Shown one piece after another: positions 1 through 12,279 of a DNA stretch of 64,000 nt. A program made the translations under genes and the position numbers. The notes under the pieces were generated by a model. That model saw only the letters and a list, made by a program, of their open reading frames with translations, searched no databases and was not told where the DNA came from. Every line of letters starts with the position of its first letter. Within the stretch, counting starts at the first letter, position 1. Origin of the DNA: Phycomyces blakesleeanus NRRL 1555(-) (Eukaryota; Mucoromycota; Mucoromycetes; Mucorales; Phycomycetaceae); the NCBI RefSeq assembly GCF_001638985.1, contig NW_017265142.1, positions 1,232,572 to 1,296,571 of the forward strand, given 5' to 3'.

Positions 1-1167
1 CGCCACCAGATGATGAACCAGATGAGTGTCTCCGATGTGGTGGAAGAAATGATCGAGTATGGGACCGTAGGACCTGTCGACCGTGAGCGCGATACCACGC
101 TGGAAACTCCAGACATCGGTGTCGTAGTGAGGTATTTCAGGACTGGTATGCTGCAAATAGGTGATGACGACCATCCAGGCGTGCACAAGAAAGTATGGAA
201 CCACATAAAACTTAACGACGGCAAGTGAACCCCAGATCTGTCCAGCACGAATCAGGACCCCAACCATGACTCCAACAGCAGCAGTGGATTGGACTACCTT
301 CCAGTACTGGTTCCTTTGAAATATGAAACTAGCTGGATTGAAGTGAGAAACCCATCGATCCTTGGTGGTATCTCCAGGATTATTGAACAAAGCGTAAAAG
401 GGCCAAGCAACCAAAAGAAATCCAACGAGTTTCAATGAATTGAACAAAGGTGAGCTCTCAAAAACACTGTGGGGTCCATCAGCTTCAGTGTCCTCATCAT
501 AGGGTGGTAGGCCCAAGGCTGATCGCAGTCTAGGAGTATGAGTCTGACATAAGAAGAAAAGCATAATTAATTACACACATATGTATTAAAAAAGAATGAA
601 TTTCTTTGAATTCTTGTGATTTGTATAAGTATTTACCTTGTCTCTAGTTACATGACCAACAGAATTATGATGTCTAGCATGAGTAAACTTCCAAGAGTAA
701 TAGGGAACTAGCAAGAAGGTGTGTACAATCAGACCAACTCCATCAGAGATCAACTTGATATTTTTAATAAAATAATTAGTTACATTTAAATACTAATGAT
801 TATATATATATATATATATATGTACCTTTGAGGAGCTAAATGCTTGATGGCCACATTCATGACATATCATCCACAGACCACTGCTGGCAATACTCTGCAG
901 AAACCAGTAAGCAGACCAAAGAACAAGGCGGAGTGGATCAGAAGAAAAGGTATCAATCCAGCTAGCCCCGTAGGCCAGTATTCCGACAAAAAAGAAATCG
1001 TGGAAGAGGTAGGCGAACGAACGTAAAGTGTCGCGTTCGAAGCAATGGGCTGGAATCAATCCGCGTATTTCCTTTATGAAAATTTCGGTAATCTCCCACT
1101 CTTTCAAGTCCTTTTCTAGAGTAAGAGGTACCTTTGCTGTCTTTACAGCTTTTGAATTTTCTTTCAT
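1..1167 (-). CDS. Delta-12-type fatty acid desaturase, 3' end outside window
   Basis: Membrane-bound di-iron desaturase that inserts a double bond into oleoyl lipid in the ER, producing linoleate. Exons on the minus strand are 1167-826, 753-637 and 543-1 (continuing beyond the window). All junctions are GT-AG and in phase 0, giving 334 visible residues. The three histidine boxes are present: HECGH at residues 103-107, HARHH at 139-143 and HLVHH at 327-331. The segment before the third box (QHTSPEIPHY, then FQRG, TVDRSYG and DHFFHH) is typical of fungal delta-12 enzymes. Hydrophobic stretches lie between the boxes. ATG 1167 is chosen because the codon three triplets upstream is only TTG. A delta-15/omega-3 relative cannot be excluded, since the C-terminus is missing. 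Confidence 0.9.
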
Positions 1168-1739
1168 ATCAAACAAAAGGAAGAAGAGGTATAGATGTAT
1201 ATAAATTTAAAATATATTTTTATAACTATAACTATAGCTATGCATATAAATATTATAAATTATAAGAAATAAGATATGTTTTACAAGGACGATTGGATAT
1301 AATATAAAGAAAGATCAATGTCTATTGTCATTGTTATCTTGCTTCTTTTATATACTTTTTCTTTCTTTCTTTTGCACCTTCATTCTTCCAACATATTTTT
1401 TTTGAAGGGCATATTTTTCGGTACTTTCTTTTAGTTTTCACAAGGTTTTCAACATTGTATATGTTTGTTATCAATCGATATCACCACAGGGAGTGCAAAA
1501 GATATGAAATGAAATAAAGGAGATGCATCAACTATACCCTAATTCTAAATAATCATCTCCATTTTTTTTCTCTTTAATAAGCTGAAACCCACTAAAGATT
1601 AAGCCAATTTTTATATTCTCGGTTGTCATTATAATTTAAGCATTTTTCTTTCGGCTAAAATAAAATAAAATAAAATACTATTTTATTTATGTATTTACAC
1701 TCCCAAAACTGAAATCACCGACAAAATCTTTGATTTCTA
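1168..1739. other. Intergenic, desaturase upstream region
   Basis: AT-rich spacer between the desaturase start and the Tc1 element. It holds TATA-like and T-rich runs and an (AAAAT)n stretch near 1658-1677. I see no coding signal. Confidence 0.6.
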
Positions 1740-3118
1740 CCCCCGAATAAACCATACATCAACTTCATTATGCTATATCTTCTCAAGAAGTTGACAAAAT
1801 AAAACCAAACATTGTGTTGTTATAGAGAAATGTATATATATTATAGAATAAAAATAAAAATAAATGAGGTTTAATATACGGTATGATCACCACGAGCTTT
1901 TATGACTGCTTTAACTCTGTCAGGCATACTTGCCACAAGAGTTTGCAGAACTCCAGGGTCAAGCAACTCCCATTCCTGAAGAATACAGGCCTTCAGCTCT
2001 TGCACATTGTTAATAGAGGCCTTTCTCTCTTGAACCTTGGCCTTTAGGGCATGTCAGACATGCTCAATTGGGTTCAAATCTGGACTTTGCGACGGCCAGT
2101 AGTCAAATCGTTTAATCTCCCAACTGTTTTTCCACCACGTCGTGTAGGACCCAGTATGACAGCTAGCACCATCTTCTTGGAATGTGAACATGGTGTCATG
2201 TTCTTCATTCAATTGTTTGTACCAGGGATTGAAGTCCTTAGACAGACAATTGACGTATGCATCTTGGTCTACAGATCCTTCGATAAACGATAATGGCCCA
2301 ATGCCACCAGCCCAGAAACAACCCCATACCATCACGGAACCTTTTCCATACTTTTCTGTTGTTAGTGTATGGCGTTCCTGGTGCCTCTCCCCTCGTTTAC
2401 GAATTACGGATGGGTCAGAATCATTGCCTTTCACCATGAACCTCGACTCATCTGACCACACCACTCTGCTCCAGTCTTCGATGCTAAAACTGGCCCTGGC
2501 TCTAGCCCAACGCAACCGATTCTTTTTCTGCTCACGGGTTAACTTTGGTTTAGATACAGGGGTGTAAGAACCGAAGCCTTTTGCTCGTAGGTATCGGATA
2601 ACTGTCTGTCTACAGACAATAACGCCAGCAGCTCCCAAATTTGCCTGGTGGTATCCATAACTCTCAAAAGGATTACGTCTCACACTCAAACAAAGACTTG
2701 TAACGTCTGTTACACTAAGTTTCTTTGGTCTCCCAGGTCTGGTCTTTGTCTTGGCTGTTCCAGTAGTCTCCCAGCGCTTTATTGTATCGAAAACTGTAGT
2801 TCTAGGAATGTTCATACGGTTTGCGATGCCAGTTGGAGTATGATCGGCTTTTGAGAGCCAAACAATGCCTCCACGCTCAAAATATGACAGCTCGCGTCTG
2901 GAGGGAGTAGTTTTAATTCTTTTATTACTTTTCGACATTGGTGGTTAAGTTTGAGGTAAAGGTGTGAGGAAGAGAAAGGTAAAGAATGTTATAAAAAAAG
3001 CAGCATGAAAAATGTGGTTCATCGATGATTTTTATTGTTGGAGTGTATAAGATTATTAAATATATATGTATATACCAGTTTTTTTTGAAGGAAATGAACT
3101 GCTTGACCTATACGGGGG
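1740..3118 (-). mobile_element. Tc1/mariner-type transposon, about 1.38 kb
   Basis: The element is inferred from a transposase with candidate terminal inverted repeats on both sides. The left end at 1740 reads CCCCCGAATA. The right end, read inward on the minus strand from 3118, starts CCCCCGTATA. Similarity then continues weakly to a shared TTCATT about 25 bp in. A TA dinucleotide precedes the left end, as expected for the TA target duplication; the right flank reads TT instead, so one target copy may have mutated. The total length, with about 130 and 180 bp of non-coding ends, fits Tc1 elements. The exact ends are less certain than the family. Confidence 0.6.
1871..2938 (-). pseudogene. Tc1/mariner transposase interrupted by one stop codon
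   Basis: DDE transposase that cuts and pastes DNA at TA sites. From ATG 2938 the frame is open for 294 codons, then meets TGA at 2056-2054. Reading through, the same frame continues about 60 more residues to TAA at 1871, for a family-typical length of about 355. The N-terminus carries a helix-turn-helix (GIANRMNIPRTTVFDTIKRW), then a GRPKK AT-hook-like stretch. Catalytic acids are visible in WSDESRF, in QEDGASCH, and in the E of SPDLNPIE; I count 35 residues between the second and third. The stop falls where related proteins have Trp after PIEH, which suggests a TGG to TGA change. The shortened protein keeps all three catalytic acids but loses its C-terminus. No other lesion is visible, so the insertion looks young. 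Confidence 0.85.
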
Positions 3119-3855
3119 TTTCAACTTGCTTAATACATCTAACGGTTTACTTGGTCTTTTTTTTATTTTTTTATTTTTATTGTGTGGGGATTACAACTAT
3201 AATAGGGCTTTATAGCGGAGAATAGCGGTGATTATATTCTCCGAGCTTTATCTCGGTTGCCGGAAGGTCCGGTGTTACCGTTGAAATAGCCAATGGTAAG
3301 CACAATTACAAGAGGTATCGTCAAGTCCGAAACATACAAGATAAAGAGAGAGAGAAAGAGAGATAAAGAAAGAGAAATAAGACCCGTATATTCGAGAAGT
3401 TTATTAATAGCTCGAATGTCTTGCCTTTTGAATATCAGTAATTCATTACTAGGTTCTATATAATCTACATTTAATCATTGTATGTATAGTGTTCAAAGTA
3501 CACTTGGACTAAAAGATTCTTTGCTGAGCCAACAAGCTTACCAAGTAAAGGAATAAAATAGTTGACAATAGTAAGAGAAAATAAACATATATAGCACAAA
3601 CGTGTAACGGGCTTCTTGTCTTTCTTTCTATTTCTTGCAAAGTCTGTGTAGTACTGGTACTACTGCTTCCAAAAATAAAAATAAAAATAAAAATAATCTA
3701 TGATATGTAGTCTACCTCTTTTCCTCAGTTCTATAGTAATCTATTTTTTGACTTATTGGACCCCTCTTCTATCCCTCTCGTAACCCCCTTCAACCTTTCT
3801 TCTCTTTCTTTATTTCTTTCTTTCTTGTTCTCTTCTTTCTTTATTATCGTTGCAC
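3119..3855. other. Intergenic, upstream of GT17 gene
   Basis: No coding signal. A GAGA-rich stretch lies at about 3346-3376, and a TTTC/CTTT-rich leader at about 3790-3845 runs up to the glycosyltransferase start, as at other gene starts in this window. Confidence 0.55.
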
Positions 3856-4765
3856 ATGAGTCAAATATTCTTTACCAAGAGATGGCGCCCAGTTCTGATC
3901 CTTCTATTCGTCTGGATACTAGGCATGTTCATGTGGTTGTTCTTTTACCACACAGGACTTATCACTGACCTAGGATACTACACTCGCCCACTCTGGGACT
4001 CCAATCCACAGTCATTTAACCTGATACCTCACTACTACGCCGAAGACGTGCCTATGAAAGATCTCTGTAAGCTTCATGGATGGACCTTAAAAAAGAAAGA
4101 AGACCGCCCACGAGTCTTTGACGCCATCATTTTCAGTGTCGAGCTAGACTTACTAGAGATCCGTATCCACGAACTCTGGGACACCGTTGATATTTTTATC
4201 ATCCTGGAATCCAATGCAACATTCACAGGTTCTCCAAAAGAACTTGTCTTTAAGGATAACAAGGAACGATTTGCATTCGGGTCCTCGAAAATCCGCCACT
4301 ATGTCATCGACCAATTTGCGTTGCCACCCGGAGAAGGTCCCTTTTGGAATGAGAATGAGATGCGGAGAGAGATGAACAATGTTTTTATAAAAGAGGATGT
4401 CCAAAAGGGTGATTTGATTCTGATGTCAGATGTCGATGAGATCGTGCGTTCGAAATCTCTTGAAATCCTAAAGAGCTGTGCTGGAGTGCCTGAATTACTG
4501 CATCTCCAGTTACGAAACTACCTTTATTCATTCGAGTTTCTTTTTGATGATCAATCGTGGCGTGCTCATGTCGAGACATTTATACCCGGCCAGACTATAT
4601 ACCGCCATGGACAAGTTACTCAAGATTGCCTTGTAGATGCAGGTAAGGAATGAGATTTTTTTTTAATGAAAAAAAAAACCCCAATTACTTTTACCAACAA
4701 CAACATTTTATTTTTTGATACTTGTTAAAAAAATTAAACATTTATATATATATGTTATATTCATC

Positions 4766-4796
<31 letters not shown>

Positions 4797-5117
4797 TTAC
4801 AAGGCTGGCACTGCTCATTCTGTTTTAGAACGATAAAGGAATTCCAGTTCAAGATGCAGAGTTATTCGCATGCTGATCGTGTCAGGAACCCTGGATTATT
4901 GGAAGCTGACCGGATCCAGAAAGTGATCTGTGATGGTGGCGAAATCTTTGACATGCCACCCGAAGCCTACAACTACAGAGAATTGATTTCGAAAATTGGA
5001 AATATACCCAAAGATCTTTCTGCTGTTGGCTTACCGAGCTTCCTTTTAAAGAATGCCCAGAAATTCAAGTTTCTCATGCCAGGAGGGTGTATTCGCGATG
5101 ATGTAGATACATATTGA
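3856..5117 (+). CDS. Glycosyltransferase family 17 (MGAT3-like N-acetylglucosaminyltransferase)
   Basis: Probable Golgi type II membrane enzyme of family GT17, whose animal member adds bisecting beta-1,4-GlcNAc to N-glycans. The acceptor in fungi is uncertain. Two exons, 3856-4642 and 4804-5117, join in phase 1 and give 366 residues. A short basic N-terminus is followed by a single hydrophobic anchor at about residues 12-32, then the catalytic domain. Family signatures include [20 protein letters not shown], the acidic metal-binding motif SDVDE at 191-195, and GWHCSFCF across the splice junction. ATG 3856 places the anchor correctly; the codon two triplets upstream is TTG. The intron is AT-rich with a (TTA)n run before its acceptor. 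Confidence 0.9.
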
Positions 5118-6694
5118 TATTGATATTGATATTGGTACTGATAGAGAGTATGTGTGTATATGAATGTGTATGTGTATGTATGTATGTTTTGCTCTTTGCT
5201 TAAAAGAAGAAGAAGGGATGTACAAGTATTATAAAATTCTTCTATACTTTAATTAATTAAATGATTATGTCTTTTATATATCAATATTAATACTAGTCAA
5301 ATTACTTTTACTATCAAATAATAATAATAATAATAAAGATAGGCTTTAATTTATTGTCAATAAAATTAACTAGAAATACCAAGCCTTTTCTTCTCTTTTC
5401 TCTGTCAAAAACTTTTGTCTTCTTTCTTTCTTGCTTAGATACATGCATGTACATATACGTGCAAGCAAAAAAAAGAAGAAAAAAAGACCTATGCTGCTTA
5501 TAAGGAGGTAAAATAGGGGAAGGATCGGAAAGTCCTTTGTATCATTGATCTCATAATACCTTATCCAAAATAATATTAGTAGTAGTAATAATTAAAGAGA
5601 GGTAAAATAAAAAAGAAATAAAGGGAGAAAAGAGAGCGAGAGCGAGAGAGGGTTTATGCGGATAAATACATTTACCAGTATGCTTTCCAGCTTCCATGCA
5701 ATAAGTTGTTTTTATTGATTTATCAGCTACAATGAAAATATACAAAAGAAAAGAAAAATACAGACATACATATATGTGTGTCTTTTAAAGGAGTTGATTT
5801 TCATTATTCATTGTACTATTGTACCACTGACTATTAATGTATATATTCTTAAAGTAGATAACCAGGGCTGTCCATAGCTTATTCTGTTTGCATCCATACA
5901 ATCACTCGAGCAATAAGGCCTGGAGGAGTGACAATAGACTATATAAAATAATGATGGTGGTAATGATAAAGTCGATTCTTAATTCTTAATGAGATCTGTA
6001 TTTAGCCTGTCATGGAGGCTATATAGATTTTTCTTTCTCTTATATACCTACACAAATGTGTGTGTATTAAAAAGACCATCAATAGAGGATTTAGGGTCTA
6101 GAATAATACCCAGTTCATTTTGTTAGCATTAGAACCTCATCTTTTTTTTTAAAAAATAAAATAAAATATACCATCTAAATATATATTGTAAAATAAGCAT
6201 AAACTAGGCAGAGAACAATGTACCAAGACTATTGCTACGATTATGGTTACGGTTACAGATCATTTTACTAGTGTTACTGTTGCTATTGCTGTTACTATTC
6301 AGCTGCTAATGCCGAACCGGGATTTGAGGGAATATCTTTACTCCCTGTCTTTGTCTTTCGATTCATTGTTTTATTCTACTCTATAACAATGAACGATATT
6401 ATGAATATCAGCAACATAACAAAGTGTTTGATCGTACTATATTAGTCTTTTAACCTAAGCATGTACCCCATAATTTATTTATTTTTGGGTTTGTTTCAAA
6501 AATAAAATAAAATACAATTTATCAATATTTTTACACAAATATTCACAAGAAGAAGAAAGACAATGAGTTTGCTTGTATGTTTTTCTATCAAACATGGCTT
6601 CTTGTTTTTATTTTCTTATCAATATATATATATATATATATATACACAAAGATAAAAATTCGACATCTTTATCTCACTAAAGAAAGAAGAGAAA
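5118..6694. other. Intergenic, low-complexity AT-rich spacer
   Basis: No credible gene. It contains TATTGA and TGTA repeats after the GT17 stop, an (ATA)n run near 5319-5335, a GAGA tract near 5630-5650, and a T9A6 run at 6142-6156. A TA repeat just before 6650 precedes the next gene. Confidence 0.5.
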
Positions 6695-9069
6695 ATGAAA
6701 GAAATATATCATCCCCCAATGTCCAGTATCTCTAGTGAACGTAAATATGGCGGTGCTCACAGGAAAGGCAAAGAAGTAGCCGGTAGAAATTATCCAGAGC
6801 AGAGTACTTCTCAATCTCGTCGTGCTTCCCCAAGACAAAGGTCTTTCAATAGGTCCAGAGAAGGCTCGACTGATTATCCTGCTCATGCTGGCTCTCATGT
6901 CAATATCTCTGATCCTGTTGCTTCTGCTGCTGCCATATTTGCTGCATTTGAAGCAAAAGAGCTAGAAGCAAAAGAAAAACAAAGAGCAAAAGAAGTAGAA
7001 GAGTCCCCTGTTGTTATTTCTTCTCATTTCGATGATTCTTCAAGCGAATTACTTGCCTTGCCGTATTCCGATACTTCTCCAGCAATGGTTTCCCGTCTAG
7101 GTTCACGGGCCCAGAGGAGTAGGCCTCAAACCACACGTCTAAAACGTACGGCGGAGAGAACATATGCTATTCCCAAGAGTAAGACCAGCCCTGCTACCGA
7201 TTATCGTATCCCAGAACAAAGTACTTCAGCCGCTGCAGCCGCGTTTGTACATCCCAGCCAAACCAGTCGACCCAACCCAGCTGAATATGATTATAAAACT
7301 CTTGCACCGTGGTGTGCGATTGAATCTGATCCAGGTAAGAAAAGCACCCAACCAAGGAACCAAGTAACTGTTATGAATTGTGATATTAATTGACTATTAC
7401 TATCAATATATATATATAGATGTCTTTACAGAAATGACACAAAAACAAGGTGTCAAGAATATTATTGTTCAAGAGGTTTTTGACCTCGATTCTAAACTTC
7501 TCAATGATAAAAAGCAAGTATAATATATATATAAATTGGTATTTCTATTTATATTTCAATTAATGTTACTTTTTATTATTTGTGATAGATTATCAGAACA
7601 AAATGTACATGGTCTTATTTTTGGGTTTTCGTACAGCGAACGGGTATTACCTGATAATCATACAAAGCCTGACCCTGATGCAAATGGAATCCTTTATTCA
7701 TGTCAAGTAAGTATATATATAGATATAAAATTTTCTACTTTAAACTCTTCATAATAATATTATATTCCTAATAATATATATATATATAAAGGTAATACAG
7801 AATGCCTGTGCTACGTTGGCTCTTTTGGGTGTTCTACTTAATTCTCGTGATTATGTGGACCTTGGTGAAGAGCTAATGCAGTTCAAAGACTTTGTTAAAG
7901 GCTTTGATCCAATAGTAAGTGTGTATAAGAAAGTTTGAGTGTTTTGTATCTTATATGTGTAATAACTGTACAATAGAGTCTTGGTTTGGCAATTGGAAAT
8001 AGTAAAATGCTACGTGATACACATAACTACTTTGCCACGTAAATATATACATTTTTTTTTTAAAAAAAAGAAATTTATTAGAGAGCTTGCACACATAACC
8101 TCCAATTTTTTTTTGGTAGTGAGCAAGACAAAAAAGAAGCCGAGGCTGCACTTGAGGAATACCGCAGACGATATTATACAGCCAAAGAAGAAGAAGACTA
8201 TGATGAAGAAGACAAAGATGAAGAAGATGAAGAAGATGAAGAAAAAGAAGAAATTTACCATTTTATAAGTTATATATACAAAAATGGATATGTTTGGGAA
8301 CTTGATGGCCTAAATCGAGCACCACTTAAACTCGGTTAGTATTACACACAAGTATATACACTGAAAAAGAATGAACAAAATGATTATTACAATTGAATCT
8401 AATGTGGCTTGCTGTATATACATTTGTTAGATGAATGCCATTTATATAATTGGACAAATGTTGTAAAACCTTATTTGGCTGCACGAATGGAAAGGTAAAG
8501 GATTAAATATATAGTAATAGCTTGATCTTAAATCCCAAATACATATGTATAGTAAGGAGGAAGGATTTTTATTCAATCTGATGGCAGTTACGGATGACAA
8601 TTTGCCGATTCAACATCGCACCATAGCAGACAAGAGCCGGTTAATAGAGGCATACAGCCAGAGAGTTGAATTAGAACAGCTTCGACTACCAGAATATTTA
8701 ACTACCCTAGGCAAGCGTAAGCGTGATTACCCAGGTATTGGGTACACAATCCAGGTGGAGATAATTGAGTACATGAAGAAGAGGCAAAAAATATTAGCAG
8801 ACGATATTAAACAATTGGAGGAAGATATCGAAAATGAGAACTTGGAGAGAGAGAAGACTAAGGTGAGCCTATTATTACTATTTGATCTAATAGCAGTAAC
8901 AAGATATAAAAGAAGAAGAAATGGAAACTGCGATTTATTTTATTTACTTTTTCTTAACCTATAGGCCAACAACCTAAGACTTGGCCATGATTACACTCCA
9001 TTTATTGAGACATTGTTTCAAAGGCTAGACGAGCATGAAGCATTAGTGCCTATGTTAAAAGAAAAATAA
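6695..9069 (+). CDS. UCHL5/UCH37-like ubiquitin C-terminal hydrolase
   Basis: Cysteine deubiquitinase of peptidase family C12; UCH37 acts on proteasomes through Rpn13 and in INO80. Nine exons: 6695-7334, 7420-7513, 7589-7706, 7792-7914, 7977-8038, 8120-8334, 8431-8494, 8553-8862, 8965-9069, totalling 576 residues. The UCH fold starts near residue 205 (PWCAIESDPDVFTEM). Active-site residues are oxyanion Gln284, Cys290 (QNACAT), His393 (YHFISY) and Asp408 (WELDGL). The last exon (HDYTPFIETLFQRL, then LVPML) matches the C-terminal ULD segment of UCH37/BAP1. Oddities: an N-terminal extension of about 200 residues rich in Ser, Ala and charge; an acidic Glu/Asp insert at about 369-390, in the crossover-loop region just before His393; and a GC-AG second intron (donor GCAAGT at 7514). 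Confidence 0.88.
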
Positions 9070-10600
9070 CTTGTATGCATGTAGATTATATAAACATACA
9101 CATAGATACCAAATTAATAAATTAATAAATTAATATATTTTTTTTTGATATTTAAACGAGTGATTTCTTGGTGTCTAAAAAGTTATATTTTAGATTGTTT
9201 GATATAGTCAATTTCTTGAGCTTTATTTAAATAATAAGAAAGTCTTGTAAATGATTTTCTTGAAAGACAAATGAAAGAATAATAACAAAAGCTATTTTGA
9301 ACAGCTCGAGTTTTGCTGCTTCAAATGGAAGGTGCACGGCCATTTGGTACTACATTTTTTTTTCATTTTATTATTTCATATAGATTTCAATTTTTTTTTG
9401 TTTTGTTTTGTTTAGATAGTATTATACATATATTAATTAATTTAGAGTTGAAATTGATACAGGCAAGATAAAATCTTGTATGTAGATATATATATATATA
9501 TCCCTTATAGGCATTTAATAGTAATTTACAAGCAAGGAGTATAAGGCTATAATTTGATCTTACTAATAAGAGATAGGTGTCCCATGTCTAGTTAAATCTA
9601 TCCATAAACTATTACTTTCTATCTACAATTTAACTCCATAGTTTAAAGGACTATAATAGTTCAATAAAATCCTTGATATACACTATCTATACATATAGTT
9701 GTTAGAAAGCAATGCACGATTATTATTAGTATCGAATTTCAGAACTTGTGTTCACAAACTGTACGTAAAATAACAAGGTTGTGATGACAATCACAACAGA
9801 AACAACAACAAAAGAAGAAAGGTATATCTGCTATAAATCCTAATAAAATATTTTCTCTCTCTCTCTTTTTGTTTTGTTGCTGTTATGTATAATATATATA
9901 GATATATAAATAGTATACTATTTCATAAGTACAAGTATAAGAGTAAAGATAAAATAAAATAAAATAAAATAAAGAATATAGAGATCAAATACTTCTTTAC
10001 TCATAATTTATGCCATTTTCACATGGTGTGCATTGGGCTTAGTCTACGGCATGCTTATTTGAAAGTTACTAGGCTGTACAGTTAGCTTTTAAGCTAAAAC
10101 CAATATATCTATGTAAAATAAAATGACAACTGCTGACTAATTGACTCATCGATGAACTCGAGGATTCTTTATTTTCCATAAGCTTATATATATTTATACT
10201 CACAAAATATCCCAAAGTAAAATAAAATTATTGTTAGAGACTTTTGAGTAGAGGATAAAGAGGTTAATGTCCTAGAAATTGATCTTAATTATAGTATTCT
10301 CAATTAGTGTTTTGTACAATTTTTTTGGGAATAGACCTTCTCACTTTACACTACACCTTTTTCTTTATTCTACGGATACTCCATGTGTGTATGTAAATGT
10401 AGTTTCAGGCCAAGATATTTTGTATATATACTTTTGCTATTTAATAGAAATAACAACAACAGCAGCAGCAGAAGCAGCAGAATCAGCAGAAGCAACAACA
10501 AGCTTTCAAATGTCTTTTGGTTTTATATGTATTTGTGTTTATATTTGTGCTTTTGTTTGTGTGTGTTTTGTACACATATATGTTTTACTGAATTTATTTT
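9070..10600. other. Intergenic between deubiquitinase and kinesin
   Basis: AT-rich with short repeats: TAAAT near 9116-9136, (AAAAT)n near 9952-9973, and CAGCAG/GCA repeats near 10458-10500. Reading frames over the triplet repeats are low-complexity and not supported as genes. Confidence 0.5.
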
Positions 10601-10800
10601 AAACTCCTCTTCTATCTCTTTCTTTATTTCACTCTCTCTTTCTCTTTTTGTACCTTTACGCTTGTCCTACTTTTATATATATATATTTTATTTTATTTTA
10701 TTTTTTTATTTTTATTTTTCATTTTTTCTCTTCCTCTCCCTCTTCCTCTTATTCCTCTTGTTATCTATCAATACATCTACCTTTCTCTTTCTCTTCATTG
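10601..10800 (+). promoter_or_regulatory. Pyrimidine-rich leader upstream of kinesin
   Basis: Long C/T-rich stretch (CTCTTT, CCTCTCCCTCTTCC and similar) ending about 75 bp before the kinesin ATG. Such CT tracts are common just upstream of well-expressed fungal genes and often lie near transcription starts. The role is inferred from position and composition only. Confidence 0.4.
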
Positions 10801-10875
10801 TTTATCTCTTTAAAAAACCAAGCAGCACAACATCTACATCTCTTCATTATCCTCACCTCCTAATCTTGTTTCGCA

Positions 10876-11679
10876 ATGTCTGGTAACAACATCAAGGTTG
10901 TCTGTCGATTCCGACCTCAGAACTCCATTGAAAACAGAGAGGGCGGTGTTCCCATCATTGAAATTGATGACGAAGGAACAGCTGTCCACATGAAGGTAAG
11001 ATAAGATTCCGAAATACCGATGTCCGAAACAGAGAAAGAGATAGTAACATCTATCTTGTGTGTTTATATTTCTTTCTTTAGGGAAAAGAAACCCAGGGAA
11101 CATTTGCATTTGATAAAGTATTTGGCATGAATACTCCCCAAAAAGACGTCTTTGACTATTCTATTCGAACTATTGTTGATGGTAAGTTAGTTATTGTGTG
11201 TAAATGTGAAAATGTGTAGATGTGTATGTGCGGGTGTGCGTGTGTAAAATGTGCGAGTTAAAAAAAAATCAAAAGTGTGTTACCGATACAACCATATAAT
11301 TTTTCCTTTTATTTAATATATATATAAATAAAGATGTCACGGCGGGTTATAACGGTACAGTGTTTGCCTACGGACAAACAGGCTCTGGAAAAACATTTAC
11401 AATGATGGTAAAGAAAATAATAATAATAATTTTATGCTTAAAAATGTATATCTGTACTCGACTTGTTGCTTATATGTGTCTATATACATAATTGCTTACT
11501 AGGGTGCCGATATTGATAATGAAAATACAAAGGGTATCATTCCCCGTATTGTCGAACAGATCTTTGACAGTATCTTGGATGGTCCAAGCAACTTTGAATT
11601 CACTGTAAAGGTTTCATACATGGAGATTTACATGGAGAAAGTGCGTGATCTATTAGCCCGTAAGTGTGTTCAAATAATG

Positions 11680-11719
<40 letters not shown>

Positions 11720-12237
11720 GTTTATAGTTGTGAGAAGTTGATAATTGAATATTGTTTCTTTTTTGACAAACTCACTAATGTATATCTATTATACATTATT
11801 AGCCACAAATGACAACCTGCCGATCCATGAGGACAAGGCAAAGGGTGTCTACGTAAAGGGTCTACTGGAAGTTTATGTTGGCTCATCTGAAGAGGTCTAT
11901 GAGGTTATGCGTCGTGGCAGTAACAATCGCGTTGTAGCCTACACAAGCAAGTCATCTGTAGATTATTACAGCTTATTCTCTCTCTTAAACAAAATATGAC
12001 TAATACTAATACTAATACTAATACTAATACTGACACTGTTATTGATAATGCCTCATTCTGTGGATACTATTTCTTCTATTTTGGCTTTTCTTGTCAACTA
12101 AATAGACATGAATGCTGAAAGTTCTCGGTCTCATTCTATTGTAGTTGTTACAATTACCCAAAAGAATCTTGATACTGGTGCAGCAAAGAGTGGAAAACTC
12201 TATCTCGTTGATTTAGCAGGATCTGAAAAGGTAAAGA

Positions 12238-12279
<42 letters not shown>

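Noticed and set aside
10279..10886. Overlapping plus-strand frames before kinesin
   Set aside because: Low-complexity Phe/Leu/Ser translations of a pyrimidine tract in the kinesin upstream region.
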